Shown: positions 17,907-30,064 of the stretch, piece by piece
Layout of the letters: the number at the start of each line of letters is the position of its first letter
Position numbering within the stretch: position 1 is the first letter of the stretch
Origin: Heterodera schachtii
Lineage: Eukaryota; Nematoda; Chromadorea; Rhabditida; Heteroderidae
Reading direction: 5' to 3'
DNA: 64,000 bases
Assembly: GCA_023374025.1 (NCBI GenBank)
Contig: SIJG01000031.1
Span: forward strand, 1,057,035 to 1,121,034
The notes under the pieces: model-generated
What the model saw: only the letters and a program-made list of their open reading frames with translations
Told to the model about the DNA's origin: nothing
Databases searched by the model: none
Position numbers and translations under genes: made by a program

Positions 17907-20693
17907 ATGGTTCTCTTCCATCGTAAAGTTCGGCGGAGAAGCTTTTTGGGTGTTGTAGCCGTCGCTGTGCTTTTGCTGTTGCTCATCACTTTTGTACAGA
18001 TTGCAGTGTTTCCGTCAAAGTTGCATGGGTAAATGAAATTTTAGTGTCTTAGAAATTTTTTAAGAAAAATATCTTAGAAAATTCAAAGAAAAATTTCAAA
18101 ATCTAATGATGAAAAACTAAATTATTTTTTTGTCGGATTTTCTGGCGACGGAGTTTTGTCCTGCTCCGCGTCAGAACATTGCCCCCCCCCCTTCCCTTCT
18201 TATTGCTAATTCGAATCAAAACAGCACAGATGAAACGCAGCCAAGCAGCAACAGCAGTTGAACGCCAGTTGGGCAGCAGCAAATGCCGCAGCAGACAGCA
18301 GCAGCACCAGTTGTGCGTGACAATTCCGTACCGCGACACGATGGACGGAATTGCAGGTGAAATTTGGGACGATTTTTTGCTTTTGTTGATTATTCACGGT
18401 GTTTTTTCCAAAAAAACATTAGGGAAGAGGACCGGCAGTGCCGAAAAATTGAGAATTTTAGCCATGTTTTTAAACAAACTTGCAACAAGAATTGCTAATT
18501 TGTGGTTTTTTTGAGAAATTTGATTAGAGGGGGTAGCCTTGGAGGGTGTACCAATTGAAAATGGTTGTAATGTGGGGCACACAATTTGTTTCAAATTTAA
18601 AATTTCTTTTCATATTTTGCAGTTTTTCCCCCCATTTTTCCAGCAAATGTTGCCACTTTTGCACAATTTCTTGGCCACCATCCAGGCCATCACCGCCCCG
18701 CCGCCCCGTTACATTGTGGTCAATCAGTCGGAGGAGGACGCGCTGCGCTTCAACCGCGCCGCGTTGATAAACATTGGGGCGTTGGAGGCGGAACGCGTCG
18801 GCTGCGATTACATGGCCATCCACGACGTGGACATTGGTGTTGCATTTGGCTGGGGATGGACGGCAGAAAATTGGGCCAAAAATTGAGTGAAATTGAAATT
18901 GTCAATATACCCCAGTTTTTAGCAAATTTAAAATACCAGAAATTTTTTCTTTAAAATTTCTCATTTTTATGAAAAATTTCTTTGTTCCGACACGGCTTTT
19001 TTTGGCGGGGATGGGAACAAAATATCGCCGCCGAAAAATCGCCGCAACACGATTTTTTCAAAATTTTATGAAATTTGCTGTTTTTCCAGGAAATTTTCTT
19101 TTAAAAAATTTTTTAAGATTTTTTTCTTGAAAATTTCTAAGTTTGAAAAATTTTCTTTTTAAATTTCTGCGGCGATATTTTGTTTCGGCGATATTTTTGG
19201 GTGCACCCTTTTCGGGGGTCTTACAATTGGGTATATATATATGTATGAACCGAACCATCTTTGTACAATGAATAAATGGATCAGTTTTTTGAACAAAAAT
19301 GTCACCAAATAATTCCAAAACTTTTCCAATTTCAGTTCCGCTTAATCCGAACTTGAGCTACCATTACCCGGAGGATGGGCACATAATGCATGTTGCAGCT
19401 GGTCAATACCATCCCATTCAAAGGTGGGGTTTTAAATTTCCAAATTTTACAGTCATTTTCTGCAATTAAATATGACCAAAAATTTCGATTCCGTTTGAAA
19501 AACAGCTTTTTTAAACGATTTGAATCAAAAAAAAAATTTTTTTTTTTTGAAAAAACCCGACAAAATTTTTCAACTTTTTAAAAACTAAAAAATGTACACA
19601 CCGTCAAAAACTCGAAACGGAATTAGTATCTAATAAATGAAAATTTACGAATTCGAAAAAAATTATACAAATTTTCCCCACTTTTTTAGGTATGACTACA
19701 AAAATTTCATCGGCAGTGTGCTGGTGATCACTTTGGCCGATTTTAAAAAGGTTTCTTTTTTTCTTGGCATTTTGGTTGAACGAGTGCGTCACTTCTCGCT
19801 TTTTCAGGTGAACGGAATGTCCAACGAATTTTGGGGCTGGGGCCTGGAGGACGACGACTTTTACCTCAGATTGAAGTGGGCATTTTTCAGCATTCCGCGC
19901 AAAAAAATATTTGGAAAACTACAAAATTCTAGATCCGGGCATTTTGAAAAAAGCCTGGACCTGGATTTCCTGGACAAGAATCCAGGAAAATCCCGGCCCA
20001 GAGCCCAGAAAAAAGGCAGGTTTCTGGATCGGGATTTTTCTGAAATTTGTTTTTAAATGTCTGGACCTGGATTTCCTGTACAAAAAAAAATTGGGCCAGG
20101 GTCCAAAAAAATCCAAGACAAGACCCAGGTCCAGGCCGACTCAAAAATTGCTTAAACCCGACTCTTGGACTGGTGCCGTCTGATTTCCTGGTTTTTGGGT
20201 TGCAATAATCAATCAAAAATTTTTTAGAGCGGCGGGAATGGCCAACAAAATCCAACGGCCGTCCAATTTGAGCACCAATCGGTCCAACACATTTTTGCAT
20301 TTGCACACGCGGAGCCGACGGAGGGATTTCTCAGTGGACGAATATAAGAAAAAGGTAAACGGAAAGGCAAAAAGTGCTACCGGAAAATTGGGGGAGAATT
20401 GCTCGTGGCAAAGAATTTTTTTTAAAAATACCAAAAAAAATTTATTGAAAAAATCATTGAAAATTTTTTTTTACAAAAATTCATTTGGGATAATCCAAAT
20501 CCAATATTTTTGTTGTTGTTTACAGAGGAGGCGTAAACGGAACACTTTGAGCGGGTTGCGCACTCTCAACTACAAACTGAACGCACGGCACACCATCGAA
20601 CTGACGGAAGACATTCAAATTTGGGTGTTGGATGTGCGTTTGTATTGCACACCAACAATTTTTGGAACGGAATGCCATCAAAATGTTGTTTAA
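17907..20693 (+). CDS. sqv-3/B4GALT7-like: Beta-1,4-galactosyltransferase 7 (xylosylprotein galactosyltransferase)
   Basis: Golgi type II membrane enzyme adding the first galactose of the proteoglycan linker to xylose. Eight exons: 17907-18028, 18241-18352, 18644-18836, 19336-19423, 19690-19750, 19808-19875, 20228-20354, 20526-20693; 939 nt, 312 aa. A basic N-terminus and hydrophobic anchor (residues about 15-34) lead to L-C-V-T-I-P-Y-R-D (65-73), R-F-N-R-A-A-L-I-N (exon 3), the metal-binding D-V-D (139-141), N-G-M-S-N-E-F-W-G-W-G (194-204) and E-D-D-D (206-209). The exon 2-3 join is in frame only with a GC donor (ATT|gcaggt); the GT four bases later breaks it. The exon 2 acceptor lies in a CAG-rich run with several alternative AGs. 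This is the only complete copy in the window. Confidence 0.92.
19935..20165. repeat. CCTGGA/CCAGG array in B4GALT7 intron 6
   Basis: Repeated CCTGGACCTGGATTTCCTG, CCAGGAAAA and CCCAGGTCCAGG motifs, the same family as 5286-5613, 48050-48300 and 57540-57720. Lies wholly within the intron between exons ending 19875 and starting 20228. Confidence 0.6.
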
Positions 20694-21469
20694 AAAAGGC
20701 TTTTTGAGGATATTCATTGTCATTTCATCATAAAAGATATGGAGATGGATGGAGAATTAGATTGGATGGGCAGCCAAAAGAGAAAGTGATTACCGACAAA
20801 GGAAGTCCACCCGATGGGAGAGGGGCGGTACTTTTAATGGGCAAATTTGGGCGAATTGAGAAGACATGTCCGACATTTCCAATCAAAAGTGAACTTCCTT
20901 AACACTGAGTCATTAATAATTGGCATTTTATTTGTCAGAATTTGCGCCAGGCTGGCGCTGGAGCCCTCCATTAATAAATAACCCAAAAACAAAATAAATA
21001 GCCAACCCCCAAAGACACCAATTTCACTCCATCTTCCCCCCGCCCTTTTGCCCCATTCTTAGTCAACGCAAATCGAATTCAATCAGAAGGGAGAGGAGGG
21101 GAAGTGGGGACCCCAATTATCGGGCAGGGGACATATTCCCCTCCCCAGCCGACGACGATTAGTCAAAGTCAATCGCCATTTAATTTGTCTCTTCGCCGAC
21201 CACTCCCCCGCCGGTGGTGAAAATTGATATGATGAACCAAAAAGGGGGAAATGAGAGGGAGGGAGGCAGCGGAACACCCCCCGCCCCTTCCGTTTGCGAC
21301 GCGGTCGGCAAATGTGTGTCTTCGGCGGGTCTTCGCTGTTATCGACGGCGGAGTGCAAGCCAAGGCCAATGCTATCCGTCCAATTGGAGCCCAATAAAAC
21401 AAAAATATTTTAATTCTTTTTGCCTATTACTTTTGTCGCTTGTTCATTATTTTGGGAATGTTTTTCTTG
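20694..21469. other. 3' flank of B4GALT7; no gene recognised
   Basis: AT-rich directly after the stop, then a GC-richer stretch at 21000-21400 with C- and G-rich tracts. Several ORFs open there on both strands, but none has splice sites, a start context or a motif that would support a call. Confidence 0.45.
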
Positions 21470-21856
21470 GTAAAAACCCAACTCGTACTAGGCCAACTCG
21501 TACTGCCCCAACTCGTACTGTTTTTCGACAAAAAATCGTCATAACTTTTGTTAAAGTCGGCCAAATTAAACATTCTTGGTATCATTCAATAGCCCTTAAA
21601 ATTCTCTATCTATCCACTATGTTTCAAAAAATTTGAGTTTGAAAAAAACAAATTTTTTTACGATTTTTGGTCATAACTTTTTTGAAAAACAATAAAATTT
21701 TCTTGCATTTTGCAGGTAGATAGAGAACGTTAAGGGCTATCGAATGATACCAAGAATGTTTAATTTGGTCGACTTTAAAAAAGTTATGACGATTTTTTTG
21801 TCGAAAAACAGTACGAGTTGGGGCAGAGTTGGCCTAGTACGAGTTGGGTGTCGTCC
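21470..21856. mobile_element. Foldback element with ACTCGTACT-array tips and 10-bp target duplication
   Basis: GTTTTTCTTG is repeated perfectly at 21460-21469 and 21857-21866. Each tip holds three (C)CAACTCGTACT units; the arms are inverted over about 150 bp and include CATTCTTGGTATCATTCAAT. The 9-11-bp duplication class fits MULEs. No ORF. Confidence 0.88.
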
Positions 21857-22149
21857 GTTTTTCTTGTTGTAAAATTTAAAGTATTTATATAATGTACGTT
21901 TTCAATTTTTCATTTTTAGCTTGGCCATTTTTACTTTTTTTTCTATTTGCTAATTTGGCCTTCTTTTCCTTTTTTTGGTTTGTTTTTCACTTTTTCTCGC
22001 CAATTTATCCGTCCGTTCGCTACTTTAGGTAATTCCAACAACAAAACTTCATCAGTCCATTGGTGGCATTTTCATTTTGCATTGTTTGCGCCGAATCCAC
22101 CGAACATTTAAGGTATGATTAAGATATAATACATATTTTTTAAATTGCC

Positions 22150-22835
22150 CCTTCAAATTGTCCATTTTTAAATGATTCTTGGTATCATTCGAAGCATTTG
22201 ACGTGCTCTATAGCCTTACAAAAAACAAAAAAAAATTCTAGCCTGTAAAAAAAGTTATAAAGAAAAAACTTCCAAAATTTTGGCTTTTTTGTAATTTCAT
22301 GTTATAACTTTTTTGGTAATTGTCTAATCGCGAAGCAATTTAGAAATAGCTTCTAAACATCTTAAGCTTTCGAATGACATCAAGATCTTTTGATTAGGCT
22401 GACAATGAAAAAAGTTATATCCAAAAAACCTGGGCTGGCGCCGAAACGTCGGAGCCGAAACGACCCGAGGGACCCGGCCACTTTGGCGCCAGCCATTTTG
22501 GCGCCAAACGCTATAACATTTTTATTTCTCATTCAAATTAAATAAGCTTGAATGATTTTAAAGCGCTTGATAGTCCCTAATAGCCTGCAAAATTTCAAAA
22601 AAATTAATTGATACATAAAAAAGTTATAGCCAAAAAACCTCAAAAATTGACTTTTTCTGGCCATTTTGGCGCCGCACGCTATATCTTTTGTCAAACCGAA
22701 TGTATTTTTCTAATATTTGCAGGCTAATAAAGAACATTTAGACCTATTTAATTATCAAGATTATTTTATTTGGTTGGGTAAGAAAAAAGTTATGACACTT
22801 AAAATCCGCGGCGCCAAAATGGCCCGCGCCAAAAT
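22150..22835. mobile_element. Two abutting foldback elements, the first truncated
   Basis: 22170-22475 is the right half of an element: conserved interior (AAGCTTTCGAATGACATCAAG) followed by the tip GGCTGGCGCCGAAACGTCGG and GAGCCGAAACGACC. 22480-22835 is a second element with tips TTTGGCGCCAGCCATTTTGG and GGCGCCAAAATGGCCCGCGC and a related interior (AGGCTAATAAAGAACATTTAG). Target duplications not resolved. Confidence 0.65.
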
Positions 22836-22859
22836 GACCCCGACCCACGACCCGACCCA

Positions 22860-23220
22860 TAATTCCTAATTGGCTTAATTATCAAAAATTTAATTAATTA
22901 TCTGTTTTTTAATTTACCCTTTTTCTGCGCTTTTTCTTTCTCCCAATTTGCTTTTTACATTTGTTTTTTCATTCGTTAGTTTCAGCCGTGTCCTTCCCTT
23001 CGTTCGTGCCTTCTCTCCCATTTCTCTTCTCGTACAAAGAGCGCAACAACGAGTTCAGGTCGATCGGTCGGTTGGTTGGTTTACTTGCATTTGGCATCCC
23101 GTTTTGCAATGGCACCGTTTTTAATGACTAACCCAACAACAAAAAACAATTACTATTCTATAAAAGAGACACTTCATAGGGCAAAAGAAATTTCCATATT
23201 TTAACAATTGGTACTAAATA
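22860..23220 (+). repeat. Upstream block shared by Fic gene copies
   Basis: A T-rich block from TTAATTATCTGTTTTTTAA to CTCGTACAAAGAGCGCA and beyond recurs at 32250-32440, 36970-37150 and 55545-55720, each time upstream of a Fic-domain gene copy. It probably carries the ancestral Fic promoter and 5' region (inference). No gene inside. Confidence 0.6.
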
Positions 23221-23314
23221 GCATTTAAATGGCATTTGTTTGATCAGTGATTGAACCAGAAGCCATTCCTCCGAAAATTTGTGCTTCAAAATTTTACGGC
23301 AAAAATGATGGTCC

Positions 23315-24524
23315 GAAGAGTTGTATAACGCCTACAATCGTCCCAATGTCCCGGAGGACCTCACCGAAGAAGAACTGGCGCGTGAAGTTCATTTGGGGGC
23401 GTATAATCAAGCGACGCAAATGCGTCATGCATTGTCTACAACCGACTTGAGTGCCGAACCATTGGACATCAGCATTACTCTACCATTCACACCGGAAGTA
23501 ATCAGAAATAAAACCATTTTTTGGTTTCGGGCTGTGATTTTTTAAGCATTTTAAGGCCATAATTTGACAATTTTTGCCATCTAATTGGGTACTTTTACAC
23601 TTACACCACATAATTTTTTAAATTTTGTTTTCGGGTACGCTGATCACGAATATTACATTCATGTCCATCTATTTAGAACCCCGGACCAGAATTCGAACAA
23701 AAGCCGAAAATTAATTTTTCACATGTATTGTCCAAAAACGATTCAAGTGCACTAAATGGCCGTGAATCTCTATTTTTATTATATTCCCGTCTATTTGAAT
23801 CGTTTTGGACAATAAATGTGAATTTGGTGAACAATTAATTTCGCCTTATGCTTCAACCGGGATTTGAAATATGTGAAAATTTGGTCGTTTTGGGGTATTG
23901 GTTTTAACAATTTTTGTGAATTTATTCATTTTTTTAACTAGAACATTGCTTCACATTCGAAAAAAGGCCATCAAGGAGCTGCGTTCGCTGCCCTTGCGTA
24001 TCTACGATGTGCATGTTCATGGCTCTACTAGTCAGCATCAGCCTCCCCACTTCAAGGAGGTGCCAGCGCTGTACTCTAACTATTTGACGTGGCTCAACAC
24101 CGAAATTGAAAAAGTGCAAGCAAATGATCGGGAAGGCGGCGTATTGCGATTTGCGGCGGAAGTCCATACTAAATTGGTTAGTAAAAATAATTATGACAGT
24201 CTCGTGAAAATAGAAATTTGTACCACATAAATAACAAAAAAATCAAAACCGTTTTCCACAGGTCAAAGCCCATGTTTGGGGCGATGGTAATGGACGAACC
24301 GCTAGGGCTGTAACAAATATTGTTTTGAAGCACTGCCAACAGCACCAAGTGTCGTTTGAAAACCGTTCCGCGTCCCGAGTACATGCGAGCTGTTGGCGAT
24401 GCGCTGGACGGAAACCCCCCAAAATTTCGAAAATCTGCTGAACGGGTTGTTGCGCGCTGCTGAGGACGCATATATGACGGCGGTACACGGGAAACCAGGG
24501 CCAAGTGGGCATCAGACCGGCTGA
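23315..24524 (+). pseudogene. Fic-domain gene, copy A (broken)
   Basis: Fic proteins transfer AMP or other phosphate groups to target hydroxyls. Exons: 23315-23497 (E-L-Y-N-A-Y-N-R through L-P-F-T-P-E), 23942-24176 (L-R-S-L-P-L-R, the flap H-V-H-G-S-T-S, then P-H-F-K-E-V-P-A-L-Y) and 24262-24524 with the catalytic H-V-W-G-D-G-N-G-R-T-A-R. Lesions: no ATG in exon 1 (stop TGA just upstream), one extra T near the start of exon 2 relative to copy C, one extra A in exon 3 (GAAAACC), plus the CCCCCC-linked frame difference shared with copies B and C. Probably not translated as a whole. Confidence 0.82.
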
Positions 24525-24700
24525 GGGCAGCGAATCAACAGTTCGGAAAAGAGCAAATGTTTTTTGTTAGTGCTTTTGATAAACAATTGTCCATGTTTCT
24601 TGCAAAGAATTTCATTTTTGGAATAATTTAAAAATTCTGTGTATATTTTAACATTTTTCGTCTAATTTTTGCTTTTTGTAGGCCGAACTTTAAGCATAAA

Positions 24701-27700
24701 ATGGTCCTTTTCCATCGTAAAGTTCGGCGGAGAAGTTTTTTGGTTGTTTTCGTCGCTGTGTTTTTGCTGTTGCTCATCACTTTTGTACAGATTGCAGTGT
24801 TTCCGTCAAAATTGCATGGGTAAATGAAATTTTAATGTAATAGTGTTGTTAACCCCCCCTTGATTGAAAAATTAAAAAAAAATCCTATAAAAAAGTTTTT
24901 TCGGTGTATCAGCAAATTTCGAACCCAAAACAAAAAAGCATTCAAATTCTCGTCCACAGTCTACTAAAAATAAAGACATCAATCTGGTGATAAAAGATCA
25001 TTTATCATTTAAACCATTTTTAAACTATTTGGGCCGCAGGGTCCAAACAATTGCCATCTCCCCCCCCTTCCCCTCGCCGTTCTGGGCCTTTTTTTTTGCT
25101 TTAGCTCTTAACATATATTTCTGGCGTTTTTAAGCGACTTTTTTTCCACAAAAAAAACTTTCGGGGAGGGAGGGACTCAGAAGTGCCGAAAAATTGAGAT
25201 TCTGGCCATATTTTTCAACAAACTTTTCCAGCAAATGTTGCCACTTTTGCACAATTTCTTGGCCACCACCCAGGCCATCACCCCACCGCCTCGTTACATT
25301 GTGGTCAACCAATCGGAGGAGGACGCGCTGCGCTTCAACCGCGCCGCGTTGATAAACATTGGGGCGTTGGAGGCGGAACGCGTCGGTTGCGATTACATGG
25401 CCATCCACGACGTGGACATGGTTTCTTAGATGAGGATGGGTGGCAGAAAATAGACCAAATTTGAGGGGAAAATGGAATTGATGCCAATTTTTTAAATATC
25501 ATTTCCATCCGCGTTTCCCCAGTGAAAATTTTTTGTTTTCTCAATAATTTCTTTAAAAATCGCTGAAGTTGGCCATATAATTTAAAGGGAAAATGAAAAA
25601 TTGAAATTGACAATTTAACCATATTTTTTTGGGCGAATAAGCCGCCCGCCCCCTTTGTGATGAAAAGCACAAATTTTATTTTTTGAAATTTAAAATTTTT
25701 ACTCCGGCTGCTGCCTCCCGGGAGAAGCTCCCCCCCTCCCCCCCCCTTCCCACTCCGAAATTTTTTTAAATAAGTTACGAAATATTTTCAGAGAACTTTT
25801 TGAAAAAAATGCCTTCCTCCCTTTCTGAAAATTTATTTTACCTATTTTTATTTTAAAATCATATAAAAAAGGTTACCAAAACGTTTTTTGGGGGGTATTG
25901 GATTGGGAAGACGAACCGCATTTGTACACTGTACTGAATGATGGAATGAATCATTTTTTTTTGGAAAAATGTCACCAAATAATTACTAAAACTTTTCCAA
26001 TTTAAGTTCCGCTTAATCCGAATTTGAGCTACCATTACCCGGAGGATGGGCACATAATGCAAAACCAATTCCGAATTCTTGCTCTAACAAAAAGTTGGTT
26101 TGACTTTTTGTTCGAGTTACGGATTTGAGTTGCTCGTCGAAATGGGTGTTAGACTTGGGACCAGCGGGGATCCCGAATATCCCGGGTAAGTGTTTTCAAA
26201 ACTTAAAAACTAAAAAAGTTAAACACCGTCCAAAATTCGAAACGGAATAAGTATCTAATGAAAATTTACGAATTCGAAAAACTTACACAAATTGTCCAAC
26301 GAATTCGAAAAACTTACACATTTTAAAGGGCAGCAACCATCTTTTGCAAAATACGAAATACAATTTTAAATTTTCTTAAAATTTCGAAAAATTTTAACGA
26401 AATTAAATGTCGTTAAAATTTATGAAATTGGAAAAAACGAAAAGAAAAGATTAGATTTTCATAAATTTTGACGAAATGCAATTCAATATCGTAAAATTAT
26501 TTGAGTTTTGAAACAAAAATTATGATTTTTTTCCATTTTAATTTTTCGAATTTTGTTACAGACAATTTTAGGGCGGCGGGAATGGCCAACAAAATCCAGC
26601 GACCGTCCAATTTGAGCACCAATCGGTCCAACACATTTCTGCATTTGCACACGCGGAGCCGACGGAGGGATTTCTCAGTGGACGAATATAAGAAAAAGGT
26701 AAACGGAAAGGCAAATATCCGAAAAAAATAAATTTAGCGATTTTTTTTTGCAAATTTCAAATGTTTTTAAAATTTAAGAATAAATTTTTGGGCGAAACTA
26801 ATTGCTCCCCTGGTTCGCTTCCCCTCACCCCCCCCCCTAATTAAAAAAAAAATCATTTTGAAAAATTTGAACATTTTTCCATTTGAAAATTGTAAGAAAA
26901 AAATTTTTTTTTTGTATTCGGTGGCCGCAACATCATTGCAAATTTTTGGCCCAACCTGACAACTCCTTTTCCTTAATATTTTTTTTGCGGTTTTCAACAA
27001 TTTTTCGAAAATTGCCATACATTTTTAGGCGGGGGGTCGGACCCCTCCCCCTCGCTCACAAAGGGGGCCAGCGAGGGGGGGGGGGGTTCGCAGCGAAGGG
27101 GGGGGGGTGTGAAAGCGGTGGGGCGGCAGGGGGTTCACGGCGAGTTGGGGTTCGCAAATTTTGGAAATTTTCTTAACAAATTCATTAAAAATAAAAAATT
27201 TTCCCAATTTTTCTTTAAAAATTGGCTCAAAATCGCAAAAAATTGGCCATTTTTTGGTGAAAATCTGTTAACAAAGCACACCGAAAATTAAAAAATTTTC
27301 CCCGGCGGCGCCTATCGGCACCGCCGGCCCCCCTGTTCCCGAAATTTTGGAAAAAGCGCGCCGAAAAAAAAAAACGGTTTCTGAAAAGCAAAAAAAAAAG
27401 GTCATCGTCGGCAGACCCCCTTTGCAAAAAATTTTTCCGACCCACCCCCCTTTTTAATGTATGAAAATTGCTGAAATATAGAGACCTAAAAACATCCAAT
27501 ATTTTTTGGTTTTAGGTGCCAACCCACCAAAATTGGTCAATTTTTAGGTTTCAATTTTTGAAAACAAAAATTTTATGAGGTAATCCAATATTTTTTCTTG
27601 TTGTTTACAGAGGAGGCGTAAACGAAACTCTTTGAGCGGGTTGCGCACTCTCAACTACAAACTGAACGCACGGCACACCATCGAACTGACGGAAGACATT

Positions 27701-27778
27701 CAAATTTGGGTGTTGGATGTGCGTTTGTATTGCACACCAACAATTTTTGGAACGGAATGCCATCAAAATGTTGTTTAA
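24701..27778 (+). pseudogene. B4GALT7 pseudogene, copy A
   Basis: Exon 1 (24701-24819) with membrane anchor, exon 3 (25232-25419), a truncated exon 4 (about 26009-26060), exon 7 (about 26573-26700) and exon 8 (27611-27778) remain, in original order and strand. Exons 2, 5 and 6, including the W-G-W-G-x-E-D-D catalytic segment, are missing. At the end of exon 3 ATTG|gt has become ATG|gt, losing one base. The copy cannot encode an active transferase. It lies directly downstream of Fic copy A. Confidence 0.85.
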
Positions 27779-27879
27779 AAAGGCATTTGACCATCAATAA
27801 ATGAAGATGGATAGAGAATTGGTTTCTAATAGAGGCCGGAATTTTATTTAATCGTACAAATGTAAAAAAAAAAATAATA

Positions 27880-27935
27880 CCCGGAAGATGGTTCGAACCC
27901 GAGCACTCTCAATCAGGGTTTTTTATACACATTTC
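27880..27935 (-). repeat. tRNA-like (SINE-type) fragment
   Basis: On the minus strand it reads CTGATTGAGAGTGCTCGGG, then GTTCGAACCATCTTCC: a B-box-like GGTTCGAACC after a sequence shared with 53345-53430 and 63903-63972. The A-box half is absent here. Too short for a functional tRNA. Confidence 0.45.
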
Positions 27936-28542
27936 AAGGTTTATCAGTCCCATTTGATCAATGATTACCAACCCAATTTGATGTTTTGCAAATTTCGTAT
28001 AACAAAAAATAACTTGGAAATTTTATAATAAATTATAATTCATACATATACAGGGATGTCAATTTTATTAAGGAAAAGGTGCCAAAATATGGGCAATCCT
28101 AACAAAAAATTTGGATTTTTTCCAAAGGTACATTTTTCTGGATAAAAGCTTCGAATTCATTTAACAACTATTTATTTTGATCCAAAATAATGCTTCAACT
28201 ATTAATTGCATAAAAAATATTTGTTCGAATTCGGGTCCGGGGTTCGGAATTGAGCAAAACCGAGTCCGAATTCGTAATCTGAACTCTCGAAAACCCCCGG
28301 AAACTGATTTTAAGGCTAAAATAAAAAAGTTAAATTAGGGACCCCCATTCTTTACGATTGCCAAAATATGCGCATAAATATGCAAATCATTTTGGTTGGC
28401 TTTAACAAAATTTATGACGATTTTTTTTATCGAAAACTACGAATTTTCCGCTTTTTCTTCTTCAACAGGTGGCGGAGTCAATGGCCTAAATTAAGCGCAA
28501 AATTCAAATTCGGATAAAAAATTAAATCCTTTTTTAATTTCT

Positions 28543-28627
28543 CACCCAATGCAATCATTGGCACTAAAAAGGCAAAAGAACACATAGTGACAATTGTTGT
28601 TCCAATTTTCGTCTTCCCAATAAACCG
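28543..28627 (-). pseudogene. F-box-like family, last-exon fragment
   Basis: The minus strand reads V-Y-W-E-D-E-N-W-N-N-N-C-H-Y-V and ends F-S-A-N-D-C-I-G followed by TGA, the invariant C-terminus of the family. Nothing upstream of it belongs to the gene. An almost identical fragment lies at 34494-34578. Confidence 0.75.
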
Positions 28628-28811
28628 TTTTCTCACGCAATATTGCACAGAATACAAAAGTTTGAATTTTTTGAAAAAATGTTCGAACCCGATTCGGGGT
28701 TCGGAGGATTCATGCTCAGCGCCTTGAAATACATAGCTCTAGAGAAGTCTTTTCTTAATTTTCAAAAAAAAAATTCGGGACCAATGATCTAGGCCTTTGC
28801 CATAAACATGT

Positions 28812-29583
28812 TGGCTCCCGGACTTTTCGACAGAGGACTTTTCGACAGAAGGACTTTTCGACAGCAAAGGACATTTCGACAGAAATATTATAAATTTCAG
28901 GAGGGGACTTTTCGACAGTAAAAAGTAATTAAATTTCAAATTAGGAGGTGTAAAATCTAAAAATTTTCTCTAAAACAATAAAATTAAACCAAATTAGTAT
29001 TGAGATATATAATTTTTAATAATTAAAGCTCGCAAAAAAGGCACCAAAAATCACGAAAAAAGCACTATAATAAACAGCAAAAGATTGAAAAAAAGGTATG
29101 AAAAGGCATGAAATTCCCGAAAAAGACATGAAAAAGGCATCCTAAAAATCAATGTAGAAGCCTCAAACCAAGTGGAAACGGCGTTTTTATGCTTAATATA
29201 TCGAAATTAGTGCGCAGAAAAAAGGGATATGCCTCAAAATGTGAGCTCTATTAATAATCAATAAGAATATAAATAAATAAAATTTGGAGATGAATTTTTG
29301 AAAATTTTTTTATTCATCTTATGTGTGTATTTTTAAAATTTTAGGGACCAATTTTAGGTGTATTTTTCTAGATAAAAAAGGTAAAATTTTATTCCTAGTA
29401 ATAATGATTTAGCAAACTATATTAGTATGTTAATTTAAAAGAAATTTAATAAAACTGACAAGCAAAATAAATTATTTTAATAAGAATTATTTGTTTTTAT
29501 GTTTACTGTCGAAAAGTCCATTATTTTTTGTTTTACTGTCGAAAAGTCCTTAGCTGTCGAAAAGTCCACTGTCGAAAAGTCCG
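28812..29583. mobile_element. Element with GGACTTTTCGACAG-array tips
   Basis: Left tip: four or more units of GGACTTTTCGACAG (28823-28920). Right tip: inverted CTGTCGAAAAGTCC units (29506-29582). Outward of the arrays the inversion continues as AACATGTTGG. The interior is AT-rich without ORFs. Part of the interior (29025-29425) recurs at 34028-34428, and a single stray unit lies at 41228-41240. Confidence 0.75.
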
Positions 29584-29853
29584 GCGCCCAACATGTTAAG
29601 CTTTCGAATGATATCAAACATGTTGGATTGTCCGGCCGGATCCGGTCCTGCAAAACAAAAAATTTTGAATTCCAATCCTGCAACAGAATCGGTAAATTGA
29701 AATTTCCGATCTCTACTTTTCATAACTATAAAAATGTTTGTTTTCCGCTTTGACTCTCATTTTATAAAAAAATAAAGTTTCCAACGCTATTAATTCTTCT
29801 GCTTTTTGTGTGACATCATTTTGGAACTCGGCCAAATTGTTTAATTGGCAAAA

Positions 29854-30064
29854 ATGAACCGTCGGTAAATAATTTTAAAAGTCACAAATTTTATTTGCTA
29901 TGATTTATGTTTCAACAATTTCACTTGGATTTACAATGACGTTTGGATGGACATTTTCCCCTGTTTTGACCGTCCTCAACTTGGCCTCAAATTGGCACTT
30001 CTTTCGCCACGTTTCAATGCGTTGGTGGACAAACATTTTGATGGCAAAAGCGAATTGACAATAA
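29854..30064 (+). pseudogene. F-box-like family, 5' fragment (copy B)
   Basis: The 11-nt first exon ATGAACCGTCG (29854-29864) with donor gtaaat is followed by W-I-Y-N-D-V-W-M-D-I-F-P-C-F-D-R-P-Q-L-G (from 29925) as far as S-E-L-T-I, where homology stops. The acceptor is CAC instead of CAG. Plus strand, opposite to the intact copies. Confidence 0.78.

Noticed and set aside
20238..20693. 151-codon ORF across the last B4GALT7 intron
   Set aside because: It reads through the intron between 20355 and 20525; the GT-AG splice gives the conserved sequence and an exact total length.
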